Source: Gammaproteobacteria bacterium | GTDB lineage: Bacteria; Pseudomonadota; Gammaproteobacteria; Pseudomonadales; Pseudohongiellaceae | Length of the DNA stretch: 64,000 nucleotides | Direction of reading: 5' to 3' | Assembly (NCBI GenBank): GCA_024639905.1 | Contig: JAHEGE010000001.1 | Coordinates: 372,001 to 436,000 of the forward strand | In this document: positions 36,704 through 45,173 of the stretch, piece by piece | Position numbering within the stretch: the first letter of the stretch is position 1 | Layout of the letters: each line of letters starts with the position of its first letter | Notes under the pieces: model-generated | What the model was told of the DNA's origin: nothing | Databases searched by the model: none | The model's input: only the letters and a program-made list of their open reading frames with translations | Made by a program: the position numbers and the translations under genes

Positions 36704-38967
36704 CCTCGAGGCGCTTTCAGGACGATGGAGGGGAGCCCGCTTGTCAGGCTCGTGACCCTGCCGACGATGGCGGCTTGCCTTAAGCCGCTTTGCTGGAGGT
36801 CGGCGAGACATTCTGCGGCGGCCTGTTCGGGCACTGCGGCGAGCAGGCCGCCAGCGGTTTGCGGGTCGAACAAGAGTTCGAGCCGCGGGTTCTTGTCGAA
36901 GGCTTCTTGGTTGTAGATCCCGGTTGCGACGCGGCGGTTGCCGCCGTGTAGGGAGCTTTGAAAGCCCTCCGCCAGTAGCGTCAGGCTGCCCTCCAGTGCC
37001 GGCACGGCGTTAAGGTCGAGTTCTACCTCGGCCGCCGTGGGCTCAATCATCTCAAACAGGTGTCCAGCCAGTCCGAAGCCGGTCACGTCGGTGCAGGCCG
37101 TCGCACCATGCTGGACAAAGAGTTGAGAAGCGACCCGATTCGATTGCAGCATCTGCCCTATCGCGGCCTCCGCCCAACCACTGCGGCAGCGCCCGCGCAT
37201 ATCCGCCGCAAATAAGACACCGCTGCCTAGCGGCTTGGTCAGGATCAACACATCACCTCGATTCACCGCGTGTTTCGACAACACATCGCTCGCCTCGGCG
37301 AAACCGTTTACGGCGAGCCCTAATTGCAGGGTGGGGTTCTCTGCGGTGTGGCCGCCGAGGAGTTCGCAGTCGTTCTCTTGCAGTGTCATCTTGACGCCGC
37401 GCATCAGTTCGCCGAGGTCGCGTCTGGTCATCGCTGGGCTCGCCAGCGGCATGCCGACAACGGCGAGCGCTGAATGCGGCTGGGCGCCCATGGCGAAAAT
37501 GTCGCTTAGGCAGTGATTGGTGGCGACGCGGGCGAACGTCCACGGGTCGTTGATAAAGGCGCTGAGCTGGTCGATGCTTTGGAGTAAGACTCGACCGTCG
37601 GCTAGAGGGATTATCGCGGCGTCTTCAATCGGTTTGCGCGGTGCGCCGTCATCGGCGAGTTCATCGAGCACGTCACTCAACACGCCGCTAGCTACTTTTG
37701 CCCCGCAGCCAGCGCAGCGCAGCGCATGCTGGCGCAGTATCGCCTCGGTTTGTGAGTCTACGAGTCCCGCTGTTAAGTCGAGGTCTACTGCCATTTTTGG
37801 CAAGTGTGTGAATTTAGCCAAGAAGCGTGAGTCGATGTGTCGTTTCACTTCCCACACGGCGCGGCCACTGGCCATCAAACTGCCGCGCGAGGCTATCGCC
37901 GTTTTATCGCCAAGCGAGATGAGCGCGAGTGCCTGTTGCTGAGGGGTGAAGTGTTTTAACCGCTTACCCGTAGCGAAGCGCACGAGGTTTTCAGCGAGCA
38001 CGGCGCCCGCTCTTACGGCGTAGACTCCGGACTTAGGTCGCGCAGCGCCACGGATCGTCGCGGCATCTCCCGCCACGAAGACGAAGTCGACATTGGCGCT
38101 CTGCAGCGTGGGCAGGGTGTCTATAAAGCCGTCGTCGGACAGGGCGAGGCCGCAGCGTCCAGGCCATTCGGGGAGGCGCGCGCCGGTCGCAAAAAAGCTC
38201 GCGTCGCTGTCATAGTCGGCGCCCGTCTGAGTGTGCACAGAGTCTGGCAGGAAGCGCTGTACGCGCTGTCCGAGTGCCACGTTGATGTGTCGTTCAGTGA
38301 GCGTGTTCAGCACGTGTTGCTGCACACGCCTGCCATGCTGTGCAAGCAATGAGGAGGCAGAGCCGACGAGGGTGAGTGATAGCGAAGACTTTTCATCGAG
38401 CGGCAAATTGCAGTCGCGATGGATGCGGTAATGCATGGCGAGGGCGAGTTCGACGCTAGCAGGCCCTCCGCCGACGATAACAATCGAGTAAGGCGTCTGC
38501 TGGCTCACGCGCTTTGTCGCCTCGGCGCGCACTCGCTCCCAACGCGAGAGGAAGTGGCTGATCGGCTTGACGGGGCAGGCGTTGGCTTCGGCGCCATCAA
38601 TCTGAGCTGTGTCGGGCTGCGAACCGGTGTTTATCGACAGCAGATCGAAGTGGATGAGCGGCCGGCCAGGAAGCTGAATAGTCTTCGCCTCGAGGTCGAT
38701 CTCGTCCACCGAAGCGCGGATGAGGCGTGCGCCAGCGAACTGTGCGAGAGGGCGCAGATCGATATGCATGGCGTCTTCGCTGCAGAAGCCACTCAAGTAG
38801 CTGGGCATCGCGCCTGAATAGGGGGTGTCGATGTCGCGGCTAATGAGCGTTACCGTGAGTCCGGGCACTGGGCGCATGCCGAGTCGTTTGAGCACGAACA
38901 GATGGCTGTGGCCGCCGCCGATTAGGACGAGGTGTTTGACCTGGGGGGTGATGCGAGTGGATTGCAC
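36700..38967 (-). CDS. selD: FAD-dependent oxidoreductase fused to selenide, water dikinase (SelD)
   Basis: SelD makes selenophosphate from selenide and ATP. Here it is the C-terminal half (about residues 410-755) of a 755-residue protein whose N-terminal half (1-370) is a pyridine-nucleotide-disulfide oxidoreductase of the NDH-2 type (HLVLIGGGHSHLFVLKRLG, IVIVGGGPASVELALAMHY, VFVAGDAATI). In the SelD part CAGCGAKV places Cys421 at the catalytic position of E. coli Cys17 and Lys424 at Lys20. Cys, not selenocysteine, is used. The start is GTG at 38967. Such fusions are known in marine bacteria and cyanobacteria. No selA, selB, tRNA-Sec or mnmH lies in the window. Confidence 0.92.
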   Translation of the reverse strand: MQSTRITPQVKHLVLIGGGHSHLFVLKRLGMRPVPGLTVTLISRDIDTPYSGAMPSYLSGFCSEDAMHIDLRPLAQFAGARLIRASVDEIDLEAKTIQLPGRPLIHFDLLSINTGSQPDTAQIDGAEANACPVKPISHFLSRWERVRAEATKRVSQQTPYSIVIVGGGPASVELALAMHYRIHRDCNLPLDEKSSLSLTLVGSASSLLAQHGRRVQQHVLNTLTERHINVALGQRVQRFLPDSVHTQTGADYDSDASFFATGARLPEWPGRCGLALSDDGFIDTLPTLQSANVDFVFVAGDAATIRGAARPKSGVYAVRAGAVLAENLVRFATGKRLKHFTPQQQALALISLGDKTAIASRGSLMASGRAVWEVKRHIDSRFLAKFTHLPKMAVDLDLTAGLVDSQTEAILRQHALRCAGCGAKVASGVLSDVLDELADDGAPRKPIEDAAIIPLADGRVLLQSIDQLSAFINDPWTFARVATNHCLSDIFAMGAQPHSALAVVGMPLASPAMTRRDLGELMRGVKMTLQENDCELLGGHTAENPTLQLGLAVNGFAEASDVLSKHAVNRGDVLILTKPLGSGVLFAADMRGRCRSGWAEAAIGQMLQSNRVASQLFVQHGATACTDVTGFGLAGHLFEMIEPTAAEVELDLNAVPALEGSLTLLAEGFQSSLHGGNRRVATGIYNQEAFDKNPRLELLFDPQTAGGLLAAVPEQAAAECLADLQQSGLRQAAIVGRVTSLTSGLPSIVLKAPRG

Positions 38968-39132
38968 TGTCGTGGTCTTCTCCGTTGTGGTGCCAGGCCC
39001 GTGATTAACTCTGCGGTTAGCTGAGTCATTTAAGCATGTGGCAGAGCCGCAAGCATTGGCTGCATTCTACCTCACTCACGCGATCCTGTTGTTGAGAGAT
39101 GTCTTGGTGAGACTTTTTCTCTTTCATCGACG

Positions 39133-39138
39133 TACAAT
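39133..39138 (+). promoter_or_regulatory. Possible -10 element for the yceI-like gene
   Basis: TACAAT lies 63 bases before the yceI ATG in the 233-base region between the divergent SelD fusion and yceI. The expected -35 position has no good match, so the call is weak. Nothing else recognisable is seen in 38968-39200 except the strong ribosome site AAGGAG before the yceI start. Confidence 0.3.
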
Positions 39139-39200
39139 CAGATAGGTAGACACCCAACCGCCGCAGCGGACAATCACCCTAAACACAGGAAGGAGAAAGC

Positions 39201-39788
39201 ATGAAAAACGTATTGGCTTGGCGAACACTAGGTGTAGTCGTACTAGGTCTCATCACTACTTCACAGGCGTTTGCCCAGTGGTCGCTCGAGGCTGCGGAAA
39301 GCCAGCTCTCGTTTATCACTGTGAAGGCCGAACACGTCGCTGAGGTGCATTCTTTTCAGCGCCTCGAGGGCGGCATCAGTGCCGCTGGCGCGGCGAGCGT
39401 TAGCATCGATCTGACAAGCGTGGAGACGGGTATTGCCATTCGCAACGAGCGTATGCAGTCGATGCTTTTCGAAACCGGCCTCTATCCGAGTGCGCAGGTG
39501 AGTGCGCAGGTCGATGCCGCAAGCCTGGCTGCGATGGCGGTAGGTGAGACGCGCGCGATCGATGTTGAGTTGACGCTAAGCCTCCACGGCGAGAGCAGCG
39601 CGATGAGCGCTGCTGTCTTGGTGACACGAGTCACAGAAGGATTGCGCGTCGCGACGCTCGCGCCGGTGATCGTCAGCGCAGAGTCTTTCGCGCTCACGGC
39701 AGGTGTCGAAAGCCTGAGAGAGATTGCTGGATTGCCGAGCATCGGACGCTCGGTGCCAGTGACCTTCTCCCTGTTGTTCACGCTTTAG
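39201..39788 (+). CDS. YceI-family periplasmic protein
   Basis: YceI proteins are lipocalin-like periplasmic beta-barrels that bind isoprenoid or other amphiphilic ligands. The 195-residue protein has a signal peptide (LGVVVLGLITTSQAFAQ) and then the family pattern: WSLEAAESQLSFITVKAEHV, SVSIDLTSVETGIAIRNERM and LFETGLYPSAQVSAQVD. A strong AAGGAG ribosome site precedes the ATG. It converges with the TonB-dependent receptor, with a 4-base overlap of the two ends. Confidence 0.88.
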   Translation: MKNVLAWRTLGVVVLGLITTSQAFAQWSLEAAESQLSFITVKAEHVAEVHSFQRLEGGISAAGAASVSIDLTSVETGIAIRNERMQSMLFETGLYPSAQVSAQVDAASLAAMAVGETRAIDVELTLSLHGESSAMSAAVLVTRVTEGLRVATLAPVIVSAESFALTAGVESLREIAGLPSIGRSVPVTFSLLFTL

Positions 39789-41884
39789 AACGCATAGCGA
39801 ACCATAGCCCTAACGGTGCGCGGGTTGGCGGGGTGGAAGTGGATGTCTTCTACCCCAGCAAGCTCACCAGCGAGGCGCGATTCGAAGAAATAGGCGATAT
39901 CGTCATCCTCTGCGTCGAAGGCGTTGAGGATGTCCACGCCGACTTGCCACGCGCCGAAATCATACGACACACCTGCATGCACCAGCGTCGAGCTCTCCTT
40001 CATGACGCTCTCGTCCTCTGTTAGCGCCGCATCACCGAAATGGCGCAGCCGCAGACTTGCGGTGATTCCTTGTTCTCCAACGTAGGTGATCCCAGCCGCG
40101 GCGACTCGCTCGTGGGCATCGGTTATGCTGTTCTCGCCGTCAGGAAGCCCGCGGAAATGTCCGCGCGCCTGCGCTGCCGTGAAATCGAACACGAGGAAGT
40201 CGGCAAATTCATAGAATGCGTTGACCTCGACGCCGCGGCGCCGAGTCGGGTCGCTAGGCTCCGTAGTGCCGGCGTCACCGACGAAGACCAGCTCGGAGTC
40301 AGTCGCGAGTTCAAAGGCGGTGACGGTGACATTGAAGCCGCGCAGGGTGTCGTAGCGAAACCCGACCTCGCCTCCGCGTCCCTCGACGAGCACATCCTGT
40401 GCCTCGGTGGCATCGCCGGTGATCGGATCGATTCGATTCACCGCGGCGCGCACGTCATTAGAGTGGAAGCCATGGCCGTAATTGGCATATACCTCGAGCG
40501 AGTCTGTGAGGCGGTAGGCGGCGCCAATTTTGGGCTGGACTAAGGCGTCGTTGTCCGAGCCGGAGTTTTCAGGCTGTAGCGCACTGACGTCGAAGCGCAC
40601 ATGATCTACCCGAAGACCGCCGGTGACCCGTAAACTCTCATTTATCGACACTTCCAGTTCGCCGTAGGCGGCGAGGCTTAGCGCCTGCGCCTCGTCTTCG
40701 CGTACGCTCGCATAGCGCTGACGAGCCTTGGTGTTAAAGAGGTTTAGCTCTTGCACGTCATCGTAGCGCAGGCTTGAACCTATCTTGCTGCGTGCGCTGA
40801 ACCCGAAAACTTCAACCTCGTCCTCGCGTACGAGGGAGCCACCCATGAGCACGCGCTCGTCTTCCTGCTCAAACTCATCGCCATTGACCGGATCGTTGAG
40901 TAGGTAGGTGGGGTTGTTGATGAGGCTCATGTAGTAAGAGCTCGCGTAGGCACTTAGCTCCCAGCCTCCTAGCTCGAACTGGCCGGTGAGTGAGTAGCGA
41001 TAGGACTGCCCGCCGAGGTCGGGATCGATGAAGCCGAAACGCTCGATCTGGCCCGACGTCACCGCCCTGCGGGGTACTTGGTTCGTCGACATCCACTGGG
41101 AGTCGTAGCCGCTCAAGGTCACGCGGCTAGGAATGCCAGCCAAAAGTCCTGTGTATTTAAGTAAGCCATTGTATTTGCGCACATCTTGGTCGAGCACAAA
41201 CATCCCGTTGGTCTGCTGATGTTCGAGTGCGAACAGCAGGTCGCCGTCGGCGAGCGAGAATGAATTAGCGGCAACGACCCGCGCCTCGTCCCCGGAGCCT
41301 GCAGTGACCTCGAAGAAGCCGCTTTCGAGGCGGTCATAGGTTTTCATCGCGTTCGATCCGGCGAGTGAAAAATCACCAGTGTCGGCGAAATACGGGCCCT
41401 TCTGGAAATCCACGCGTTCGATGACTTCGGGGATGATGAAGTTAAGATCCATATAGCCCTGGGCGTGGGCGTGGGTCCGCAGATTCACTGGCATGCCATC
41501 GAAGAAGGTGGAGAAATCCGAACCGTGATCCAGGTTAAAGCCGCGCAAGAAGTATTGGTTCGCCTTGCCAGGCCCACTGTGCTGTGTGGCTATCATCCCT
41601 GGCACGACCTCCACTAGCTCGCCGACTCGCGCCAGAGGCCGAGTAGAGAAGTCGGCGTAGCCAACGACGCCTTGTGAGGATGAGGCCGCTCGGCCGAGTA
41701 GCTGCAGGGATCGGCCCCAGACCACCACTTCTTCAATGCTTTCGGCCTCGGGGCGATTGCTAGCTTGGTCTTGAGCGAGCGCGGCTGGCGAAGCAGTGAG
41801 TGCGCTGGTGAGTGCCAGCGCGAGGCGAGAAAGCGTGCCCGCAGGCAGGCGAGAGCGGAGGTTTGATTTAACACGTAAGGGCAT
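39785..41884 (-). CDS. TonB-dependent outer-membrane receptor
   Basis: This 699-residue protein has a signal peptide (ALTSALTASPAALAQ), a TonB-box-like stretch (EEVVVWG), a plug domain (STRPLARVGELVEVVPGMI, QYFLRGFNLDHGSDF, FFDGMPVNLRTHAHAQGY) and a C-terminal beta-barrel finishing in aromatic Phe (VRAMVRYAF). The barrel includes DIHFHPANPRT near the end, frequent in this type. The substrate is unknown: no siderophore, vitamin or sugar gene is adjacent and no Fur-box-like palindrome is seen upstream. ExbD at 31734 is too far to be linked by position. Confidence 0.92.
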   Translation of the reverse strand: MPLRVKSNLRSRLPAGTLSRLALALTSALTASPAALAQDQASNRPEAESIEEVVVWGRSLQLLGRAASSSQGVVGYADFSTRPLARVGELVEVVPGMIATQHSGPGKANQYFLRGFNLDHGSDFSTFFDGMPVNLRTHAHAQGYMDLNFIIPEVIERVDFQKGPYFADTGDFSLAGSNAMKTYDRLESGFFEVTAGSGDEARVVAANSFSLADGDLLFALEHQQTNGMFVLDQDVRKYNGLLKYTGLLAGIPSRVTLSGYDSQWMSTNQVPRRAVTSGQIERFGFIDPDLGGQSYRYSLTGQFELGGWELSAYASSYYMSLINNPTYLLNDPVNGDEFEQEDERVLMGGSLVREDEVEVFGFSARSKIGSSLRYDDVQELNLFNTKARQRYASVREDEAQALSLAAYGELEVSINESLRVTGGLRVDHVRFDVSALQPENSGSDNDALVQPKIGAAYRLTDSLEVYANYGHGFHSNDVRAAVNRIDPITGDATEAQDVLVEGRGGEVGFRYDTLRGFNVTVTAFELATDSELVFVGDAGTTEPSDPTRRRGVEVNAFYEFADFLVFDFTAAQARGHFRGLPDGENSITDAHERVAAAGITYVGEQGITASLRLRHFGDAALTEDESVMKESSTLVHAGVSYDFGAWQVGVDILNAFDAEDDDIAYFFESRLAGELAGVEDIHFHPANPRTVRAMVRYAF

Positions 41885-41962
41885 AGCAGGATCTCGAGGG
41901 TGTCGCGGGGTGATTAACCCGAAAACAATAGCCTCGAGGGCGTTTGAGTGTAAGTTGCGCTG

Positions 41963-41977
41963 CGTTAAATAACGTTA
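41963..41977. promoter_or_regulatory. Overlapping palindromes upstream of the TonB receptor
   Basis: CGTTA-AA-TAACG (41963-41974) overlaps the perfect 8-base palindrome TAACGTTA (41970-41977), so CGTTAAA occurs twice in direct orientation with a 3-base gap. It lies about 80 bases upstream of the TonB receptor start and 26 bases after the convergently irrelevant MFS stop. A regulator site is possible but not identified. Confidence 0.3.
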
Positions 41978-42002
41978 AAAAGCGCTACACCCCGCGTGAG
42001 GT

Positions 42003-43202
42003 CTAGCTGGCGGGTCGCAGGCGCGTCTCATAGTCTGCACTTGGGGCATCGGGAATGAGTTGAGAAAGGCTTAGGGATAGTGCCGCAATCGCTGCACCGA
42101 TGAAGAACACGGCGCTGGGGTCGTAGAGCCAGACGATGCCCAGTAGGGCAGGTAACACGACTGCCGCGATGTGATTGATGGTGAAGCTGATGCTAGAGGT
42201 CGCGGCGATGTCTGCGGGGTCGGCAATCTTCTGGAAGTAGGTCTTGATGGCGATCGCCATGGCGAAGAATAGATGGTCTAGAAGGTACAGCGCGATGGCG
42301 ACGGCGAGAGTCTCGACAAAGGCGTAGCTAACGAACACGACAACCAGCCCGAGATACTCCAATGTGAGCGCGCGGCGTTCGCCGATACGGACGATGAGGC
42401 GGCCGATTTTGGGTGCCAAGACGAAGGTTAGGCCCGCGTTCACGAGGGTGAGCAGGACGACGTCATGGATTGGGAAATTGAATTTCTCGACGAGCAAGAA
42501 GCCGGCGAACACGACGAAAATTTGCCGTCGTGCGCCGGCAAGGAAGGTCAGGGTGTAATAGAGCCAGTAGCGCTTGCGGAGGAAGAGTGCTTTGCGCTGG
42601 ATTACGCCATCGGGAAAATGTGGCAGGCGCACTCGGCAATAGAGCGCTATGGCCACAGCGCCGAAGCCGGCGAGCGCGTAGATAAGCAGATAGTTAGCGC
42701 TAAAGAAATACAGGTAAGAATACAGCGCGCCGAGCACGGTTAAATTGCACAGTGCCTTCACGCTCAAGAGCTGTCCGAGGATCGCGGGTGCCTCCTCCTT
42801 GCTAAGCCATTGCAGTGACAGAGAGTTTTGTAAGGTCTCGAGGTAGTGAAAGCCGATCGACATGAGTACGGTAGCAAAATAGAGCCACAGCGCTTGAGGG
42901 TAGAAGGCGGTGATCGCCGTGCCAATGCCCAGCACCGCGAGCGAGAGAAGGGCGAAGGTTTGCTGTCGCACGAATATCATGACGAGGATGGCGGTAAAGG
43001 CGAGGAAGCCTGGCACTTCTCTGAGGCTCTGCAGAAGGCCGATTTCTCTGCCGGTAAAGCCGGCTTCTTCGACGACGAAGTTATTGAGCAAAACCTGCCA
43101 TACGGCGAAGGCGAGGGTATTGCCGATGGCCAGGAGGAACAGTAGCGCCTTTTGATCACGGGCGATGAGCGCCGCACGCAGTGTGCCTAGCGTGTTTGCC
43201 AT
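42003..43202 (-). CDS. MFS-type transporter
   Basis: The 399-residue protein has about 12 hydrophobic segments (for example ALLFLLAIGNTLAFAVWQVL, AFTAILVMIFVRQQTFALLS, ALAGFGAVAIALY, FVVFAGFLLV, LVVVFVSYAFVETLAVAIAL) arranged as in the major facilitator superfamily. Charged loops carry RVRLPHFPDG and RIGERRALTLEYLG. It lies upstream of, and on the same strand as, the TonB receptor with a 118-base gap, so joint uptake of an unknown substrate is possible. A patatin-like gene is divergent. Substrate unknown. Confidence 0.8.
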   Translation of the reverse strand: MANTLGTLRAALIARDQKALLFLLAIGNTLAFAVWQVLLNNFVVEEAGFTGREIGLLQSLREVPGFLAFTAILVMIFVRQQTFALLSLAVLGIGTAITAFYPQALWLYFATVLMSIGFHYLETLQNSLSLQWLSKEEAPAILGQLLSVKALCNLTVLGALYSYLYFFSANYLLIYALAGFGAVAIALYCRVRLPHFPDGVIQRKALFLRKRYWLYYTLTFLAGARRQIFVVFAGFLLVEKFNFPIHDVVLLTLVNAGLTFVLAPKIGRLIVRIGERRALTLEYLGLVVVFVSYAFVETLAVAIALYLLDHLFFAMAIAIKTYFQKIADPADIAATSSISFTINHIAAVVLPALLGIVWLYDPSAVFFIGAAIAALSLSLSQLIPDAPSADYETRLRPAS

Positions 43203-43292
43203 GTGACTTAACTCCTGCGCATGAGAGGTGTTTATAATCTGTGCAAGGAAGGTGCGCTAGCCTGTGCCGAGCCCAGACTATATCATTAGCCG

Positions 43293-44369
43293 ATGCAGTC
43301 TTCCCTCTCGATTTACGCAGGCCCCACCGCGCTCAAGCAGCTCCGCGAAGAAGGCGTACATCCGTCTCAATTTACGGTGATGGCGGGCGCGTCCGGAGGC
43401 CCCAAATGGTTTGTCCTCTATGGGCTGGACCGCTATCTCTTCGGTGAGTTTCTGCCGCGTCGCAGCGAGCCCCTGCGCACCTTAGGGTCGTCTGCTGGGG
43501 CGTGGCGCATGTGCTGTCTCGCCACCGCAGAGCCCGTTGCGGCAATCGAGAGGTTGGCGCGGCTTTACAGCGAGGAGCAGTACTCTGAGGCGCCCACCAC
43601 TGGCGAGATCACGGCGAAGGCAGAGGCGATGCTGAGCGGCACGTTGGGCGCCAACGGTGCGGCGGAGATCGCCGCGAATCGCAAAGTGCTGACGACGCTT
43701 ATCGCCGATCGCAGTCGTGGCTTTGGTTCGTCCCACAATAGGAGTCTGCAGGTCGCAGCCTTAGGCTGTGCTGCCTTGGCGAATCTTGCGTCTCGAAAAC
43801 TCTTGTCTGTCTTCCTTGAGCGGACCCTGTTTTCGTCCCTCGGCGCCGAATCTCCTTGGCATGGCGAGAGCGATCTGCGAACCGTGAGTGTGCAACTTAC
43901 CGAGCAGAACGTGATGCCTGCGATGATGGCAACGGGGGCCATACCCTATGTTCTCGAAGGTGTGCGCGATATTCCGGGTGCGCGCAGGGGGCTCTATTGG
44001 GATGGGGGTATAACCGACTACCACCTCGATATGAATTTCCACGCCGGCGAGGGTCTAGTCTTATACCCGCATTTTTCTTCTGCGGTGATACCGGGCTGGT
44101 TCGATAAATCCTTACACTGGCGCCGTGCCCACGACGCGCGCTTCGATCGCGTCGTGCTCGTTACGCCATCGCCAGAGTTCGTGGCAAGCCTGCCCTTCGG
44201 TAAAATCCCTGATCGTAAAGACTTCGAGACACTCGATACAGCGCAGCGGGTGCGCTACTGGCGCGAGGTGCTCGCGGCGAGTGAGGCAATGGCGACAGAC
44301 TTCGCGGCGCTCGTCGAGACGGGAGATGGCCTCGATCGTGTAAAACCGTTCTCCGCACGCGAGCGCTAG
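43293..44369 (+). CDS. Patatin-like phospholipase
   Basis: Patatin-type lipid hydrolases use a Ser-Asp dyad. The 358-residue protein has the glycine-rich oxyanion loop GASGGPKWF, the nucleophile Ser in LGSSAGAWRM (GxSxG) and the Asp in YWDGGITDYHLD (DGG). MNFHAGEGLVLYPHFSS follows the dyad. No signal peptide is seen, so it is cytosolic or membrane-associated. It starts at the ATG 43293, divergent from the MFS gene with 90 bases between them. Confidence 0.8.
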   Translation: MQSSLSIYAGPTALKQLREEGVHPSQFTVMAGASGGPKWFVLYGLDRYLFGEFLPRRSEPLRTLGSSAGAWRMCCLATAEPVAAIERLARLYSEEQYSEAPTTGEITAKAEAMLSGTLGANGAAEIAANRKVLTTLIADRSRGFGSSHNRSLQVAALGCAALANLASRKLLSVFLERTLFSSLGAESPWHGESDLRTVSVQLTEQNVMPAMMATGAIPYVLEGVRDIPGARRGLYWDGGITDYHLDMNFHAGEGLVLYPHFSSAVIPGWFDKSLHWRRAHDARFDRVVLVTPSPEFVASLPFGKIPDRKDFETLDTAQRVRYWREVLAASEAMATDFAALVETGDGLDRVKPFSARER

Positions 44370-44463
44370 AAACCCACAGGCGTGGGGTCAGAATGCTGGC
44401 TTGCCGCCGATAGAGTGTTTCAGATAAATGAGAACTGGCGAGAGCCTGAAATAGGATAGCACT

Positions 44464-44709
44464 ATGCGATTTCCCTCCTTTCATTCGAAGCAGCCGATCG
44501 GCCGGCGCGCTGGGTTCGTCCAGTCCGCGGCAAGGCTTATCATGCTCGCGGCGCTATGCCTCTCGCTTAACGGCTGCCTTGGCACCCTCGTTGGCGCGGC
44601 AGCCAGCACCGCGGTCGGGGTTGGTGTGGCGGTGGTTAAGGTGCCGGTGAAGGTCGCAGGCAAAGCGGCAGGCGCAACGCTCGGGCTCGTCTTGCCCGAT
44701 GGTAAATGA
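44464..44709 (+). CDS. Small Ala/Val/Gly-rich lipoprotein
   Basis: This 81-residue protein has a signal peptide with lipobox LNGC (Cys at about residue 38), then a short mature part of almost only Ala, Val, Gly, Lys and Thr (GAAASTAVGVGVAVVKVPVKV) ending in DGK. Similar tiny lipoproteins occur widely in gammaproteobacteria; function is unknown. The repeating V-K/V-G pattern could form an amphipathic surface helix. A ribosome site is not obvious before the ATG. It sits between the patatin and thioesterase genes. Confidence 0.7.
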   Translation: MRFPSFHSKQPIGRRAGFVQSAARLIMLAALCLSLNGCLGTLVGAAASTAVGVGVAVVKVPVKVAGKAAGATLGLVLPDGK

Positions 44710-44753
44710 GTAGTCTTTAAAAGCAGGAATGCGTTAAAACAGGAATGACTTAG

Positions 44754-45173
44754 ATGACGTTCGATCCGCAAGACTTTGCTATTCCCGCAGGCTTCAAGCA
44801 CTACGAAGGCGACGGTGCCGAGGACAACCTAGGCCCTTTTTTCGGTCGCTGTTCAGAGCAGGGTTTCGAGACAGCTTTTCGTGCACAGGCTAAACATTGC
44901 AACGGCCACGACACCGTGCACGGTGGCATCCTCATGAGTTTTGCTGACTATTCGCTCTGCATGGCGGGTATCGAGGGCGAGGCGGGGGTGAGTGTGCTCA
45001 CAGTAAGTTGTAACAACGAATTTCTGTCCCCCGCGGTAGAAGGCGACCTCATACTCGGGCGCTGCGAAGTGCTGCGCCAAGGACGCTCGCTTATCTTCGT
45101 GCGCTGTGTGCTGTCGGTAAACGACAAGCCGATACTCAACAGCAGCGGCGTCGTCAAACGCTTCGTGCGCTAA
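44754..45173 (+). CDS. PaaI-type hotdog-fold thioesterase
   Basis: The 139-residue protein has the hotdog thioesterase pattern with HDTVHGGILMSFADYSLCM, where HGG followed by an Asp four residues on is the acyl-CoA thioesterase signature. SVLTVSCNNEFLSPAVEGD and LILGRCEVLRQGRSLIFV complete the fold. It probably hydrolyses an acyl- or aryl-CoA. Its 3' end overlaps the convergent amidohydrolase gene by 4 bases. No other CoA enzyme is adjacent. Confidence 0.83.
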   Translation: MTFDPQDFAIPAGFKHYEGDGAEDNLGPFFGRCSEQGFETAFRAQAKHCNGHDTVHGGILMSFADYSLCMAGIEGEAGVSVLTVSCNNEFLSPAVEGDLILGRCEVLRQGRSLIFVRCVLSVNDKPILNSSGVVKRFVR

